A program made the translations under genes and the position numbers. DNA of 64,000 bases, from contig NZ_JAHSPD010000001.1 in the NCBI RefSeq assembly GCF_020141465.1, positions 1 through 64,000 on the forward strand. Direction: 5' to 3'. How positions within the stretch are numbered: position 1 is the stretch's first letter; each line of letters opens with the position of its first letter. Below, in pieces: positions 1 to 11,540 of the stretch. The notes beneath the pieces were generated by a model that worked only from the letters and a program-made list of their open reading frames with translations, was not told where the DNA came from and did no database searches. The DNA is from Roseovarius carneus. Lineage in GTDB: Bacteria; Pseudomonadota; Alphaproteobacteria; Rhodobacterales; Rhodobacteraceae.

Positions 1-467
1 TATCTTCGTCGTTATGCCACCACGAGAACGCCCCCTCGCGGGCAATGGATGGCCTGGCAAAGAGTCCCCCTTTTGCGCCCTGACCCGAGCGGTGAACCTT
101 CACAATCGCTCCGTCAATCATCGCGTATTCCAAGTCTGCGTCTGAAGTCATCTCTTTGAACAGGCAATGAAAAGCGCCCGCTTTGACCCACCGTTGCTGA
201 CAGGTGAATGGGACATTCACCGAGAGGGACGGAACCGCTTGAACACGCTGTTCCATTTTCCGAATTCGTCCGGCAACTCACGGTTGCCCATCGTGGCGCC
301 ATTGGTTCGAGCCCAATGGGCGACGCGCCCCGGTGCGGACAATCCACAGGACCGCTTCAATGAACAAGCGGGGATCACGCCCGGTTTGTCCCGGATCGGA
401 TAACTTCCCAAGGCAATACGGTTCGTATGATGGTCCACTGCGCATCGGTCAAAACTCTTCCGGTCAA
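1..467 (-). pseudogene. IS5-family transposase, frameshifted N-terminal part
   Basis: Minus-strand reading gives a recognisable IS5/IS427-type transposase scattered over frames. A TTG start at 467 behind GAGGAGAG leads into LTDAQWTIIRTVLPW and stops after RSGTNRA. A second frame carries DPRLFIEAVLWIVRTGA, a third RELPDEFGKWNSVFKRFR, and further on MIDGAIVKVHRSGQGAKGG. In intact relatives these segments follow each other in one frame. At least two indels and a stop are needed to explain the order, so the gene is dead. It continues off the left edge, so the C-terminal catalytic part is not visible. Confidence 0.75.
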
Positions 468-539
468 GGCTGCTCTCCTCTGTTTGCAACCTTGAAGCAG
501 AACTCAAATGCGTTGGGAATCCTGAACGTCAACAGTCCC
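1..539 (-). mobile_element. IS5-family insertion sequence, partial end
   Basis: The left edge holds one end of an IS5-family element containing the broken transposase described separately. Upstream of the transposase start, on the minus strand, lies the terminal-looking string GGGACTGTTGACGTTCAGG (end at 539). The nonamer GGGACTGTT recurs at 575-583. Between the two copies is a perfect inverted repeat AATCTGA-TGC-TCAGATT (541-557), so the true element end may be 539 or 583. The other end lies outside the window. Confidence 0.6.
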
Positions 540-731
540 TAATCTGATGCTCAGATTTCATGCAAAATGCTCGTAACAGTCCCGGACGGCGGGCGCTTTA
601 GCAGTCATTCATCTACGCTGCGGCGGATGTCTTGTTCGGGCCGATATATCAACTGCTGCAAACTGCGCAGGCGGCCGCGGCGGGCACGAACAAGACATTC
701 GTAACGTGCATCAAGGACTGCACTCCGCGTT
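540..731. other. intergenic, no gene recognised
   Basis: About 190 bases separate the IS5 remnant from the end of gcvP. They contain the short palindrome at 541-557 and a repeat of the IS terminal nonamer at 575-583. No convincing reading frame, RNA gene or terminator is visible. Confidence 0.5.
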
Positions 732-3575
<2,844 letters not shown>

Positions 3576-3591
3576 GTCAGGCTCCGAAATT

Positions 3592-3951
3592 TCAAGCGAT
3601 GAAGGCGTTATAGGCAGCTTCGTCCATCAAGCCGTCTATCTGCGATACGTCCGACGGCCTGATCTTGAAAAACCAGCCCGCGCCAGTCGCATCTTCATTT
3701 GCGAGTGCGGGGGTGTCTGCCAAATCTGTGTTCACTTCGACTATTTCGCCATCAATAGGGGCCAAGATATCCGAGGCTGCTTTGACGCTTTCGATAACCA
3801 CCACCTCTTCATTTTTGGCGACTTTGGTACCCACCTCGGGCAGCTCGACAAAAACGATATCGCCCAATTGCGTCGTTGCATGCGCGGTGATGCCAACCAC
3901 AATAACGTCTGCTTCAGGGCGCAGCCATTCATGCTCTTCAGTATATTTCAT
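3592..3951 (-). CDS. gcvH: glycine cleavage system H protein
   Basis: A 119-residue lipoyl carrier that shuttles the methylamine intermediate between GcvP, GcvT and the L-protein. The N-terminus [13 protein letters not shown] is canonical. The lipoylation site is the lysine in [13 protein letters not shown] (about K57). Length is usual for GcvH (about 120-130). It sits between gcvT and gcvP with 16-base gaps on both sides, consistent with one transcript. The lipoamide dehydrogenase L-protein is not in this window. Confidence 0.97.
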   Translation of the reverse strand: MKYTEEHEWLRPEADVIVVGITAHATTQLGDIVFVELPEVGTKVAKNEEVVVIESVKAASDILAPIDGEIVEVNTDLADTPALANEDATGAGWFFKIRPSDVSQIDGLMDEAAYNAFIA

Positions 3952-3967
3952 GTGTTTTCTCCGTGTG

Positions 3968-5089
3968 TTAGCGTTTGAAGTTTGCAGGTGTGAAGGGAAG
4001 CGATGTAATCGTCAGCGGCAGGCGTTTTCCGCGCAGCTCGCCGAAAACCCTGGTGCCGGTCACGGCTTGTGCTGTGGGAACATAGCCCATCGCAATCGGG
4101 GCACCGACTGTAGGCCCAAAACCGCCAGATGTGATCATTCCGATGGGTATCTCATCATCGACTTGGGCAAACAGTGGCACACCCTCACGCATCGGCGCAC
4201 GGCCCTCAGGCAGCAAGCCAACCCGCTTGCGCGCAGCACCATTGCCGAGTTCAGCCAAAATGACATCTGCACCGGGAAAGCCACCCGCACGGTCGCCGCC
4301 ATTGCGCCGGACCTTTTGGATTGCCCAGCCAAGTCCCGCCTGAACAGGCGTCGTATCTGTATCAATATCGTGGCCGTAAAGACAAAGTCCTGCCTCCAAA
4401 CGCAGGCTGTCTCGTGCGCCCAAACCAATCGGTGCAACATCCGGGTGGGCAAGCAAGTCTCGCGCAAACGCTTCGGCCTGCGCAGAAGGCACAGATATCT
4501 CATAGCCGTCTTCGCCGGTATATCCTGACCGCGACACCCAGCACTCAACCCCCGCAAGCGACAGGGACGCGACATCCATAAACCGCATGCTGCCGGCTTT
4601 TGCATTCAGCGTGGACAAGACGGTCTCGGCGGCAGGTCCCTGAAGCGCCAGCAGCGCACGATCGGTGATCTCAGTGACGGCAACCCCGCTCAAACGAGCC
4701 TTCAGATAAGCGATATCATTGGCCTTGCAGCCCGCATTGACGACCAGAAAGATATGATCGCCACGGTTGGATATCATCAGATCATCCTGGATACCGCCTG
4801 CGTCATTCGTGAAAAACCCGTAGCGTTGCCGATCCGGCTCAAGCCCGAGAATATCAACCGGGATCAACGTCTCCAGCGCGGTTGCCGCTGTTATATAATC
4901 GGCACCCTCGACCCTCACCTGCCCCATATGGCTGACATCAAACAGGCCCGCTTTGCTGCGGGTGTGCAAATGCTCGTGCAAGACACCACTCGGGTACTGA
5001 ACCGGCATGGCATAGCCCGCAAAGCTGACCATCTTGGCGCCAAGTTCAACGTGAAGTGCATGTAGCGGAGTATGGAAAAGTTCGTTCAT
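3968..5089 (-). CDS. gcvT: aminomethyltransferase (glycine cleavage T-protein)
   Basis: A 373-residue tetrahydrofolate-dependent aminomethyltransferase. It releases ammonia from the GcvH-bound intermediate and forms 5,10-methylene-THF. Family signatures include the N-terminal TPLHALHVELGAKMVSFAGYAMP, FDVSHMGQ, and the C-terminal glycine-rich MITSGGFGPTVGAPIAMGYV. Length is normal for the family. It is the first gene of the operon, and its ATG lies about 90 bases downstream of the riboswitch 3' end, leaving room for an expression platform. Confidence 0.96.
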   Translation of the reverse strand: MNELFHTPLHALHVELGAKMVSFAGYAMPVQYPSGVLHEHLHTRSKAGLFDVSHMGQVRVEGADYITAATALETLIPVDILGLEPDRQRYGFFTNDAGGIQDDLMISNRGDHIFLVVNAGCKANDIAYLKARLSGVAVTEITDRALLALQGPAAETVLSTLNAKAGSMRFMDVASLSLAGVECWVSRSGYTGEDGYEISVPSAQAEAFARDLLAHPDVAPIGLGARDSLRLEAGLCLYGHDIDTDTTPVQAGLGWAIQKVRRNGGDRAGGFPGADVILAELGNGAARKRVGLLPEGRAPMREGVPLFAQVDDEIPIGMITSGGFGPTVGAPIAMGYVPTAQAVTGTRVFGELRGKRLPLTITSLPFTPANFKR

Positions 5090-5179
5090 CGGAGGCCCCT
5101 ACTGACAACGAGGCGTCCGGATATTACAGATATCCTGAAGCACCACTTTTGTTCGAAAGCAAATGCTTTCTCGCGTGAT

Positions 5180-5335
5180 GCCCCCTCTGTACCTTGGCCT
5201 GAGATTGCTATCCCTTCGGCGGGCACGATCTACGTACCACTCTCCAGAGTCTTCGTATCGGCGTCGGTCCTTTTGCCTGAGAGTTTCCGGGGCGGTTGCT
5301 CCTTCGGCACCAACTTAGTTGGTTCTCCCGACGTC
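5180..5335 (-). ncRNA. tandem glycine riboswitch (gcvT leader)
   Basis: On the minus strand two consecutive aptamers can be read. Aptamer 1 contains GGGAGA, GCCGAAGGAGCAA and CTCTCAGGCAAAAGGAC. Aptamer 2 contains TGGAGAG, GCCGAAGGGATAGCAA and CTCAGGCCAAGG. These are the conserved blocks of the glycine (gcvT) riboswitch class, separated by a short linker as in the cooperative tandem form. It precedes gcvT, the expected target. The family normally switches gene expression on when glycine binds. A possible promoter upstream is TTGCGT-17-GATTAT near 5345-5385, but it is weak. Confidence 0.93.
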
Positions 5336-5340
5336 GATTT

Positions 5341-5872
5341 GAGGGATAATCGCGCTTTAAGCGTAGGTACGCAAGAGGTTTTTTTATCGATGACAGGGCA
5401 CTTTTTCGAGCGTTCCTACGCCCTTTTAGACCGCCTGCGCGACTAGTGCTCGGCATCACATTGACCCGCGCCGGGTTTTCCGGAGGCTGATCTTTCTTAG
5501 GTATGCGGCTTTTACAAATGGCGCCCCAAGCACAACGGGATAAAAGAGGCTCATGCGAAAACCAAATAACTGTCGCTGAATGAGACGGACGAAAATGCGC
5601 CGCTGGCAGCAAAAAAACCAAAGCAACAATGAATCTCAGACTTCGTATCGGGCAGCCTGCGACACGCCCATGATCTCATCGCTGCGTGGCGGCGGGCTGA
5701 CACCACCCACCAGCGCCCATACGCCAGTCTCGCGGGCCTGACACAGTAGAATATGATGACAGGTCAAATATGGCGTTTTATCCCATGGTTTGATGGTGAC
5801 GTCCTTTCTCAGGAATGGACGGAAGCATTATGGGACAAATTCGTCATGGGAGCACCACGACCACGCACACAG
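5341..5872. other. intergenic with a possible decayed small ORF
   Basis: This stretch of about 530 bases separates the riboswitch from the RND permease. The minus strand between 5641 and about 5820 has an open frame reading KDVTIKPWDKTPYLT, later GVWALVGGVSPPPRSDEIMG and ending QAARYEV-stop. It lacks a good start. An ATG at about 5852 in another frame (MTNLSHNASVHS-stop) could be its displaced beginning. A short plus-strand frame at 5753 overlaps it. I do not recognise a family, and nothing else is apparent here. Confidence 0.3.
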
Positions 5873-8800
5873 TCACTCCGCTGGAGCTGCGGCCTTCATC
5901 TCCTCTTCAAGCGCTTGTGCGGTTGACGCCCGCGAGGTGGTCAAGCCAGCCACAAGCGCATAAGCGGCAGGCGTCAGAAACAACGTGAACACCGCAGCCA
6001 GACCCAATCCACCGACGATGACCCAACCAATTGCGGCACGCGCCTCCGCCCCCGGTCCACTGCCCAAAATCAACGGCAGGCCGGACATAACCGTGCAGAT
6101 CAATGTCATCGAAATCGGGCGCAGGCGGGCCTTGGCCGCATTGAGGGCGGCATCCGTCGCGGATTGGCCCTGATCGCGCAATTGGTTGGCAAACTCGACC
6201 AGCAGAATACCGTTTTTGGCCATTACCCCTATAAGCATGAGCACGCCAATCTGACTGTAGATATTGATCGTGGTTCCCGTCAGAAGCATCGCGTAGATTG
6301 CAGCGCAGACGCCAAAGGGCACAGTGATCATGACGACCAGCGCGCTCGAAAAGCTCTCAAACTGTGCCAGAAGCACAAGAAAAACGACCAACAAAGCGAT
6401 GATATAGGTCGCGGTCAGCGCCGAGGACGTCTCGTCCAGTGAGGCTGCTTCTCCCAGAAAGATCAGGCCGATACCGTCGGGCAGTGTTTCCTGCGCCAGC
6501 GCGCGCACATCCTCGATCACTTCGCGCAGGGTGACTTCGGCTCCAATCGACGCATCCACTTCGATGGCGCGGCGTTGGGCATGGCGGTCAAGCTCGGCTG
6601 CAACCCCCTTTTCCTCCAGCGTAACAATCTGGCTCAGCGGGATCAGCTCTCCCACATCAGAGCGCACATAGAGGCTCATGAGATCAACGGGATCACGCAC
6701 CGATCCTGCGGCGGATTGCAATATCACCGGGATGGCCTGATCGTTGATGGTCAGCTCGGCAATCTCATCCTCGTCAATCAGGGCGCGCAGCGTCGTCGAA
6801 AGGGTCGACATCGGCACCGACAGGTCCGACGCGCGAGCGCGGTCTACGGTGATGCTCAGCTGCGGTTGTGTTGCCTGATACTGCACACGCACACCCGACA
6901 GCCCCTCGACACTCGCGAGCGCACGGGCGAAATCATCGGCAGCAGCGGCAATCTCAGGGTAACTCGCCCCCGTCAACGCGATGCTCAGACCTCCGCCTGA
7001 TCCGCCGCGCAGGCCGAGACTATTGCCGCTGCGGATGCGGCTCTGCGCGCCCGGAATCATCGTGAGTTGGTCGTCAATCTCGGCCTGAATATCGGCCTGA
7101 GACACGGTGCGCTCGCCCCATGGGATCAGGCGCATGCCGATGGCGCCGCGGTTGAGATCGTAGCGCCCCGTTATGGAATAAAGCCCCTGTGCAATCCCCT
7201 GATCGACGTAGGGGCGCAAGATATCTTCGACCTGAATGACCTGCCGGTCGGTGTAATCAAGGCTGGTGCCATCCGGCCCCTGTATCCAGACCGAGATCAG
7301 GCCCCGATCCTCGGGCGGCACCAGCTCTTCGCCCAGATCATCATACACAAGGGCCGCACCCCCTGCGAGCAGGCTGGCGGCGACAATCGTGATCAGCGGC
7401 GCGCGGATCATCGGGCGCACCATGGCCGAATAGAGCGCTGAAAGGCCCGCGCCGATCCCATGAAACAGCGCGTTATTCTTGCCCAGCGGATCACCAAGAG
7501 AGGCGAGCATCGGGCAGACTGTGAGGGCCACGAAGGATGAAATCATGACCGTAATCGCAAGCGCAAAACCGAATTCGGTGAAAAGACGCCCCGCATCACC
7601 AGGCAGGAACGAGATTGGCACAAACACAGCGATCAACGTTATGGTCGTGGCGATAACGGCAAAGAAGACCTGCGACGATCCGACAACCGCCGCTGCCTTT
7701 GGCCCCATGCCTTCTTGCCTGCGCCGCTGGATATTTTCGGTCACGACAATGGCATCATCCACGACCAGACCCGTGGCCAAAACCATCGCCAGAAGCGTGA
7801 TCAGGTTGATCGAAAACCCCATCAGCCAAATGGCCGCGATGGAGCCGACAAGGGCGATGGGGATGGTGATGGCAGGGATCAATGTGGCGCTCAGCCGGCC
7901 AAAAAAGAGCCACATGACCGCGATCACAATCACCAAAGCCAAAGCCAGCGTTTTCATCACCTCCACGATGGAGCCTTTGATAAACACCGCCGCATCATTG
8001 GTCACCTGAAACCCCAAATCAGGAAAGCGCAGTTTCAGCCCTGCAATCGCTTCGTTCATCTGATCCGATATGCGCACCGTGTTCGATTGCGCCTGCCGCA
8101 CGATCCCGAGGCTGACGATCATGCGCCCGTCAAGCCGCGCAACACTCTGCGGCGAGGCCAGCCCGAAATAGACCGCTGCGACATCGCCCAAACGGACGTT
8201 GTCGCGCAGCTTCAGATCCTCAATCCGCTCAGGGTCAGAGACGGTCGCATCCGCGCGCACCAACACCTCCAGTGCGCCAGCACCAAAGCTGCCGACAGGC
8301 ACGTCAAATTGCGCCGCACGCAGAACATCCGCCACTTCGCCAATCGAAAGCTCGAACGCGGCAAGACGGCCCGGCTGCACCTCGACCCGCAAAACACGTG
8401 ACCGGTCGCCGAAGAGGACCACTTCGGCCACACCGTCCACGGCGGTGAATTCCGTGGCTATCGCGTCCTCGACCAGTTGGGTCAGCTCGTCGATGGGGCG
8501 GGTATCGCTCCAGACGGCGATATCAACGATGGGATCGGCATCTTGCTCAGACTTCACCACAAAGAGGTCAGTGACACCGCTGGGCAGGCGGTTTTCAATG
8601 CGCGAGACGGCCTCGCGGACATCATTGGACGCGTTTGCCAGATCAACGCCGGGGCTAAACTCAACCCGCATGCGAAAATTGCCTTCCTCGGAGGAGGTCC
8701 GCACAGAGCGCACGCCCGCCACGCGCGCAACCGCCCCTTCGACAAGCGAGGCAACCTCGGCATCGACCGTCGTGGGCGAGGCACCGGGGTAATTGGCGCG

Positions 8801-8956
8801 CACCGAGACAATGGGGCGGTCCACATCGGGCAATTCGCGCACCTCGATCCCCCAGAGCGCGCCGATACCTGCGATCATGATCATCAGGCTCATCACAGCT
8901 GCGAGATACGGGCGGCGCACGCTGAGCGCGCTGATCCCCTGCCCGCCAATCATCAT
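5873..8956 (-). CDS. RND-family efflux transporter permease (AcrB/HAE-1 like)
   Basis: A 1027-residue inner-membrane RND pump subunit, the usual size for AcrB/MexB-type exporters. It has an N-terminal helix (AAVMSLMIMIAGIGALWG), periplasmic porter domain, and membrane helices around the central segment. The proton-relay pair Asp-Asp is visible in ATGLVVDDAIVVTENIQRR, equivalent to AcrB TM4. The repeat half ends with GVMAKNGILLVEFANQLRDQG and a final helix bundle. It overlaps the preceding adaptor gene by four bases (ATGA), so the two are translated together. No outer-membrane factor gene is adjacent. Substrate cannot be told from sequence. Confidence 0.95.
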   Translation of the reverse strand: MMIGGQGISALSVRRPYLAAVMSLMIMIAGIGALWGIEVRELPDVDRPIVSVRANYPGASPTTVDAEVASLVEGAVARVAGVRSVRTSSEEGNFRMRVEFSPGVDLANASNDVREAVSRIENRLPSGVTDLFVVKSEQDADPIVDIAVWSDTRPIDELTQLVEDAIATEFTAVDGVAEVVLFGDRSRVLRVEVQPGRLAAFELSIGEVADVLRAAQFDVPVGSFGAGALEVLVRADATVSDPERIEDLKLRDNVRLGDVAAVYFGLASPQSVARLDGRMIVSLGIVRQAQSNTVRISDQMNEAIAGLKLRFPDLGFQVTNDAAVFIKGSIVEVMKTLALALVIVIAVMWLFFGRLSATLIPAITIPIALVGSIAAIWLMGFSINLITLLAMVLATGLVVDDAIVVTENIQRRRQEGMGPKAAAVVGSSQVFFAVIATTITLIAVFVPISFLPGDAGRLFTEFGFALAITVMISSFVALTVCPMLASLGDPLGKNNALFHGIGAGLSALYSAMVRPMIRAPLITIVAASLLAGGAALVYDDLGEELVPPEDRGLISVWIQGPDGTSLDYTDRQVIQVEDILRPYVDQGIAQGLYSITGRYDLNRGAIGMRLIPWGERTVSQADIQAEIDDQLTMIPGAQSRIRSGNSLGLRGGSGGGLSIALTGASYPEIAAAADDFARALASVEGLSGVRVQYQATQPQLSITVDRARASDLSVPMSTLSTTLRALIDEDEIAELTINDQAIPVILQSAAGSVRDPVDLMSLYVRSDVGELIPLSQIVTLEEKGVAAELDRHAQRRAIEVDASIGAEVTLREVIEDVRALAQETLPDGIGLIFLGEAASLDETSSALTATYIIALLVVFLVLLAQFESFSSALVVMITVPFGVCAAIYAMLLTGTTINIYSQIGVLMLIGVMAKNGILLVEFANQLRDQGQSATDAALNAAKARLRPISMTLICTVMSGLPLILGSGPGAEARAAIGWVIVGGLGLAAVFTLFLTPAAYALVAGLTTSRASTAQALEEEMKAAAPAE

Positions 8957-10062
8957 GAGCTTGTTCCCTCAGGCGCGTTCAGCACCACGACCGCCGCACC
9001 GGGGCGTAACCTTTGGGTGCCCTCGACGACAATCCTGTCGCCCTCGCTCAATGGCCCATCGACAATCACATTGCCGCCGCGGCGCCGGACAAGACGCACC
9101 TCAACCCTTTCCACCACATCGTCCACCACGCGCCAGACATGCAGCGTGCCATCGGCAAATTGCAGCGCCAATTCCGGAACCCCCGGGAACATCTGCCCCG
9201 GCAGATCCAGCGTTAGGGAGAAAGACGCACCCGGGCGCAGCAAGTCCGCGTCGTTGTTGATGGCGGCACGCACCCGCGCCGTGCGCGTGGCCGCGTTGAT
9301 CCGGCTGTCGATCACGGCGATTTCGCCGTCGAATGCGCGCCCTTCCGCCGATGGCGTGCTGGCCTTCAACGGTAGCCCAAGCGAAACGCGGCCCAAGAGG
9401 GCTTCGGGGAGGTCAAACTCGACCAATATAACGCTGCGATCATCAAAGCTGGCTACGGGATCATCCACCGCGATCCTGTCGCCCACTTCGACAGGGGACA
9501 GGCCTGCAATCCCGTCAAAAGGCGCACGCAGCACCCGCTCGTCAAGCTCCGCGCGGGCGCGGTCCACCTCAATCTGGGCGACCGTAAATTCGGTTTGGGT
9601 TTCCTCATAGCGCACGGTGGCGGCAGTCCCTGCATTTTGCAGTTGGCGGAACCTGTCGCGGTCAGACGTCGCACGCTCCAAGCGGGCTTGGGCCAAGGAC
9701 AGCTCAAACTCTTGGTCGGTGTCATCAAGCCGCATCACTATATCGCCCTGCGCAAATCGCGTGCCCGCCGAGATGCCAAGTGCTGTGATTTGCCCACCGG
9801 ACGGGGCGCGCAGCGTGACGGAGCGGGACGCGAATCCCGTGCCGATTGCGGTGAACGAAAGATCATCTGCAACAATACTGGTCGTGGCTATGATGACGGG
9901 CGTGCCTGTTGCCTGTTGGGTCGGTGCAGGGGCGGATTGAACCATGCTGCCTGGCGCGCCCAAAAGCGCGGACAATTCGGCGCGGTACTGCCACGCGCCA
10001 CCTGCGCAGGCTAATATCACAGCGCAAACAACCAGTTGTTTCCAGAAGGACGTACGTGTCAT
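8953..10062 (-). CDS. RND efflux periplasmic adaptor (membrane fusion protein)
   Basis: A 369-residue HlyD/AcrA-type adaptor that bridges the RND pump to an outer-membrane channel. It has an N-terminal uncleaved-looking signal or anchor (FWKQLVVCAVILACAGGAW), then the lipoyl/barrel-sandwich half-motif (APSGGQITALGISAGTRFAQGDIVMRLD), a short coiled-coil hairpin (about residues 120-180) and the returning half (VLRAPFDGIAGLSPVEVGDRI), followed by the beta-barrel domain. It is first in a two-gene operon and overlaps the pump gene by four bases. Confidence 0.94.
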   Translation of the reverse strand: MTRTSFWKQLVVCAVILACAGGAWQYRAELSALLGAPGSMVQSAPAPTQQATGTPVIIATTSIVADDLSFTAIGTGFASRSVTLRAPSGGQITALGISAGTRFAQGDIVMRLDDTDQEFELSLAQARLERATSDRDRFRQLQNAGTAATVRYEETQTEFTVAQIEVDRARAELDERVLRAPFDGIAGLSPVEVGDRIAVDDPVASFDDRSVILVEFDLPEALLGRVSLGLPLKASTPSAEGRAFDGEIAVIDSRINAATRTARVRAAINNDADLLRPGASFSLTLDLPGQMFPGVPELALQFADGTLHVWRVVDDVVERVEVRLVRRRGGNVIVDGPLSEGDRIVVEGTQRLRPGAAVVVLNAPEGTSS

Positions 10063-10530
10063 GTCTTGGATCCCACCTACATTCTCATGGCCTTAACATA
10101 TAGCGTCATTGGCCCCTGCGTCATCCATCCTCTGAGACGCACCGTCCTCATAGGTGTTATCCCCACGCGAGGGGGAAAGCTCTACATAAATTCCTGACTG
10201 AGATTTTTGTGGCATCAGTCCACCTGCATCCACAGAATTTGGAGGCCCACTATGCCGAGCAATATGACCCGCATGTCTTTCAATGTTGTCTCTGGCGCGG
10301 TCTCACCACGCGCGGGCAGACACGGTCGCGGTTTTTGGGCCTCAAATATGGGTGTGGACGGTTTCTGGGCCGTGCGGGCGGTGCCGAATATACTTTGGTG
10401 CGCGGTCATGACGGGCTTGTTATTGGCGCCTTCAATCAAGCCACCCCCCCTGAGGACGGCGTTGGTGTCTTGAAGCACTTTCATGGCCCCGCAAACCATG
10501 CGCCGGTCTTCCCCTGAGTTGATTGGCGGA
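10063..10530. other. intergenic, unassigned sequence next to the ETF-QO remnant
   Basis: The bases between the adaptor start and the ETF-QO remnant include the likely adaptor promoter (10063-10200). Beyond this lies a region open on both strands (for example minus 10215-10540, reading GEDRRMVCGAMKVLQDTNAV). Neither strand gives a recognisable family. The minus frame runs on from the ETF-QO remnant but does not resemble ETF-QO, so a deletion or rearrangement junction near 10530 is likely. Confidence 0.35.
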
Positions 10531-10905
10531 ATGCCCAGATCTTCGGCTTGCTCTGCAATCCAGCGGCACATATTGCCCATGGCAAACGATGTAATTGCCG
10601 TGACTGTTTATCAGGAGCGGCATCACGATATTCGGCAACCATATCTTGCCCGCCTCGCCCAACATATAAAAAATGCCCACCTTGACAGGCTCCGTGACTG
10701 GCGCGCCCTTGCCCTTCCAATCCGGGCTCAGTGTATCAAGCTCAGAAGGGGCAAGCACAGCCCCCGACAAGATATACGCCCCAACCTTACCCCTTTTTTC
10801 AAGGGCCACCACACGATGCAATTGGCGTCCAATTTCTTCGGCCGGATCGCCTGCGACAGGCCAGCAGGCCTCGTCACGCCAAAGATCACCACATCATATT
10901 ACATC
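10531..10905 (-). pseudogene. electron transfer flavoprotein-ubiquinone oxidoreductase, N-terminal remnant
   Basis: Three minus-strand frames together spell the start of ETF-QO. NYDVVIFGVTRPAGLSQAIR corresponds to the FAD-binding YDVVIVGAGPAGLSAAIR of intact proteins. ALEKRGKVGAYILSGAVLAP and ELDTLSPDWKGKGAPVTEPV follow in a second frame. After NSHGNYI a third frame gives MGNMCRWIAEQAEDLG. Only about the first 125 residues of a protein normally near 550 are present, with two frameshifts. It lies directly downstream of the DUF1185 gene on the same strand, so it may once have belonged to that operon. Confidence 0.7.
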
Positions 10906-10955
10906 GCGTCGCATATCATGTCTGACATCACAAAATGCCCTCTTCAGGTTGAGCT

Positions 10956-11540
10956 TTAGCGCAGCCCATCCTCCCCCTTTGCGTCTTCGTGCTTTAGCCC
11001 ACCAACCCGTGGCAATGGCCTGCCGCTGTCAGTGACGGCAATGGCGACCAGAATCTCTTTTGGCCGGGGTGCATCATTAAAGCGGATTTCAATGCCGTCG
11101 AAATGCGACCGCACATAAGCTGCATCTTTGTGGCCCAGCGGTATATCAAGATCCTGACCAAGCCCGCCACGTTTCTTGGAGGACGGGACAAGGGCCGTCC
11201 CCTTTTCCACCGCCACGCGCAAAGGCGCGCCCATCTTGGGATGCAAAAGTGCGGCGGCATGTTCCAGTTCGCCATCCTCTCCAACCATCGCAGCCTTGCC
11301 ATAGCTTTCGACATCAGCGGGCTTGATCCCGAGCGCGGCCACAGCTTTCTCGCCCAGCATCCCGCCCAGCTCTGCGCCAATCTCCATCAGCGGCTCAAGG
11401 TCCTCGACATATTGTCCTGCAAAAGGGTTCTCGATGACCGCACAGGCCACGGCCTTGCGGGTTGGTGGCCCGATTGGTTTACCGCCCTCAATATGCGTTT
11501 CTTCGACCCAAACGCCAATTTTTCTGATACGCGCTTTCAT
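10956..11540 (-). CDS. DUF1185 (AA_synth) family protein, copy 2
   Basis: A 194-residue protein of the family labelled 'amino acid synthesis' (DUF1185/PF06684), whose biochemical role is not established. It shares the layout of the neighbouring paralogue: N-terminal IRKIGVWVEETHIEGG, then AVIENPFAGQYVEDLEPL, LEHAAALLHPKMGAPLRVAV and the conserved AYVRSHFDGIEIRFNDAPRPKEILVAIAV. Its ATG overlaps the stop of copy 1 by four bases, so the two are translationally coupled and may form a heteromer. It is the last intact gene of the nicotinate-like operon. Confidence 0.88.
   Translation of the reverse strand: MKARIRKIGVWVEETHIEGGKPIGPPTRKAVACAVIENPFAGQYVEDLEPLMEIGAELGGMLGEKAVAALGIKPADVESYGKAAMVGEDGELEHAAALLHPKMGAPLRVAVEKGTALVPSSKKRGGLGQDLDIPLGHKDAAYVRSHFDGIEIRFNDAPRPKEILVAIAVTDSGRPLPRVGGLKHEDAKGEDGLR

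Noticed and set aside
10207-10517. Plus-strand open frames near the ETF-QO remnant
   Set aside because: Two frames compete over the same bases, neither with a family match or good RBS; treated as unassigned DNA.
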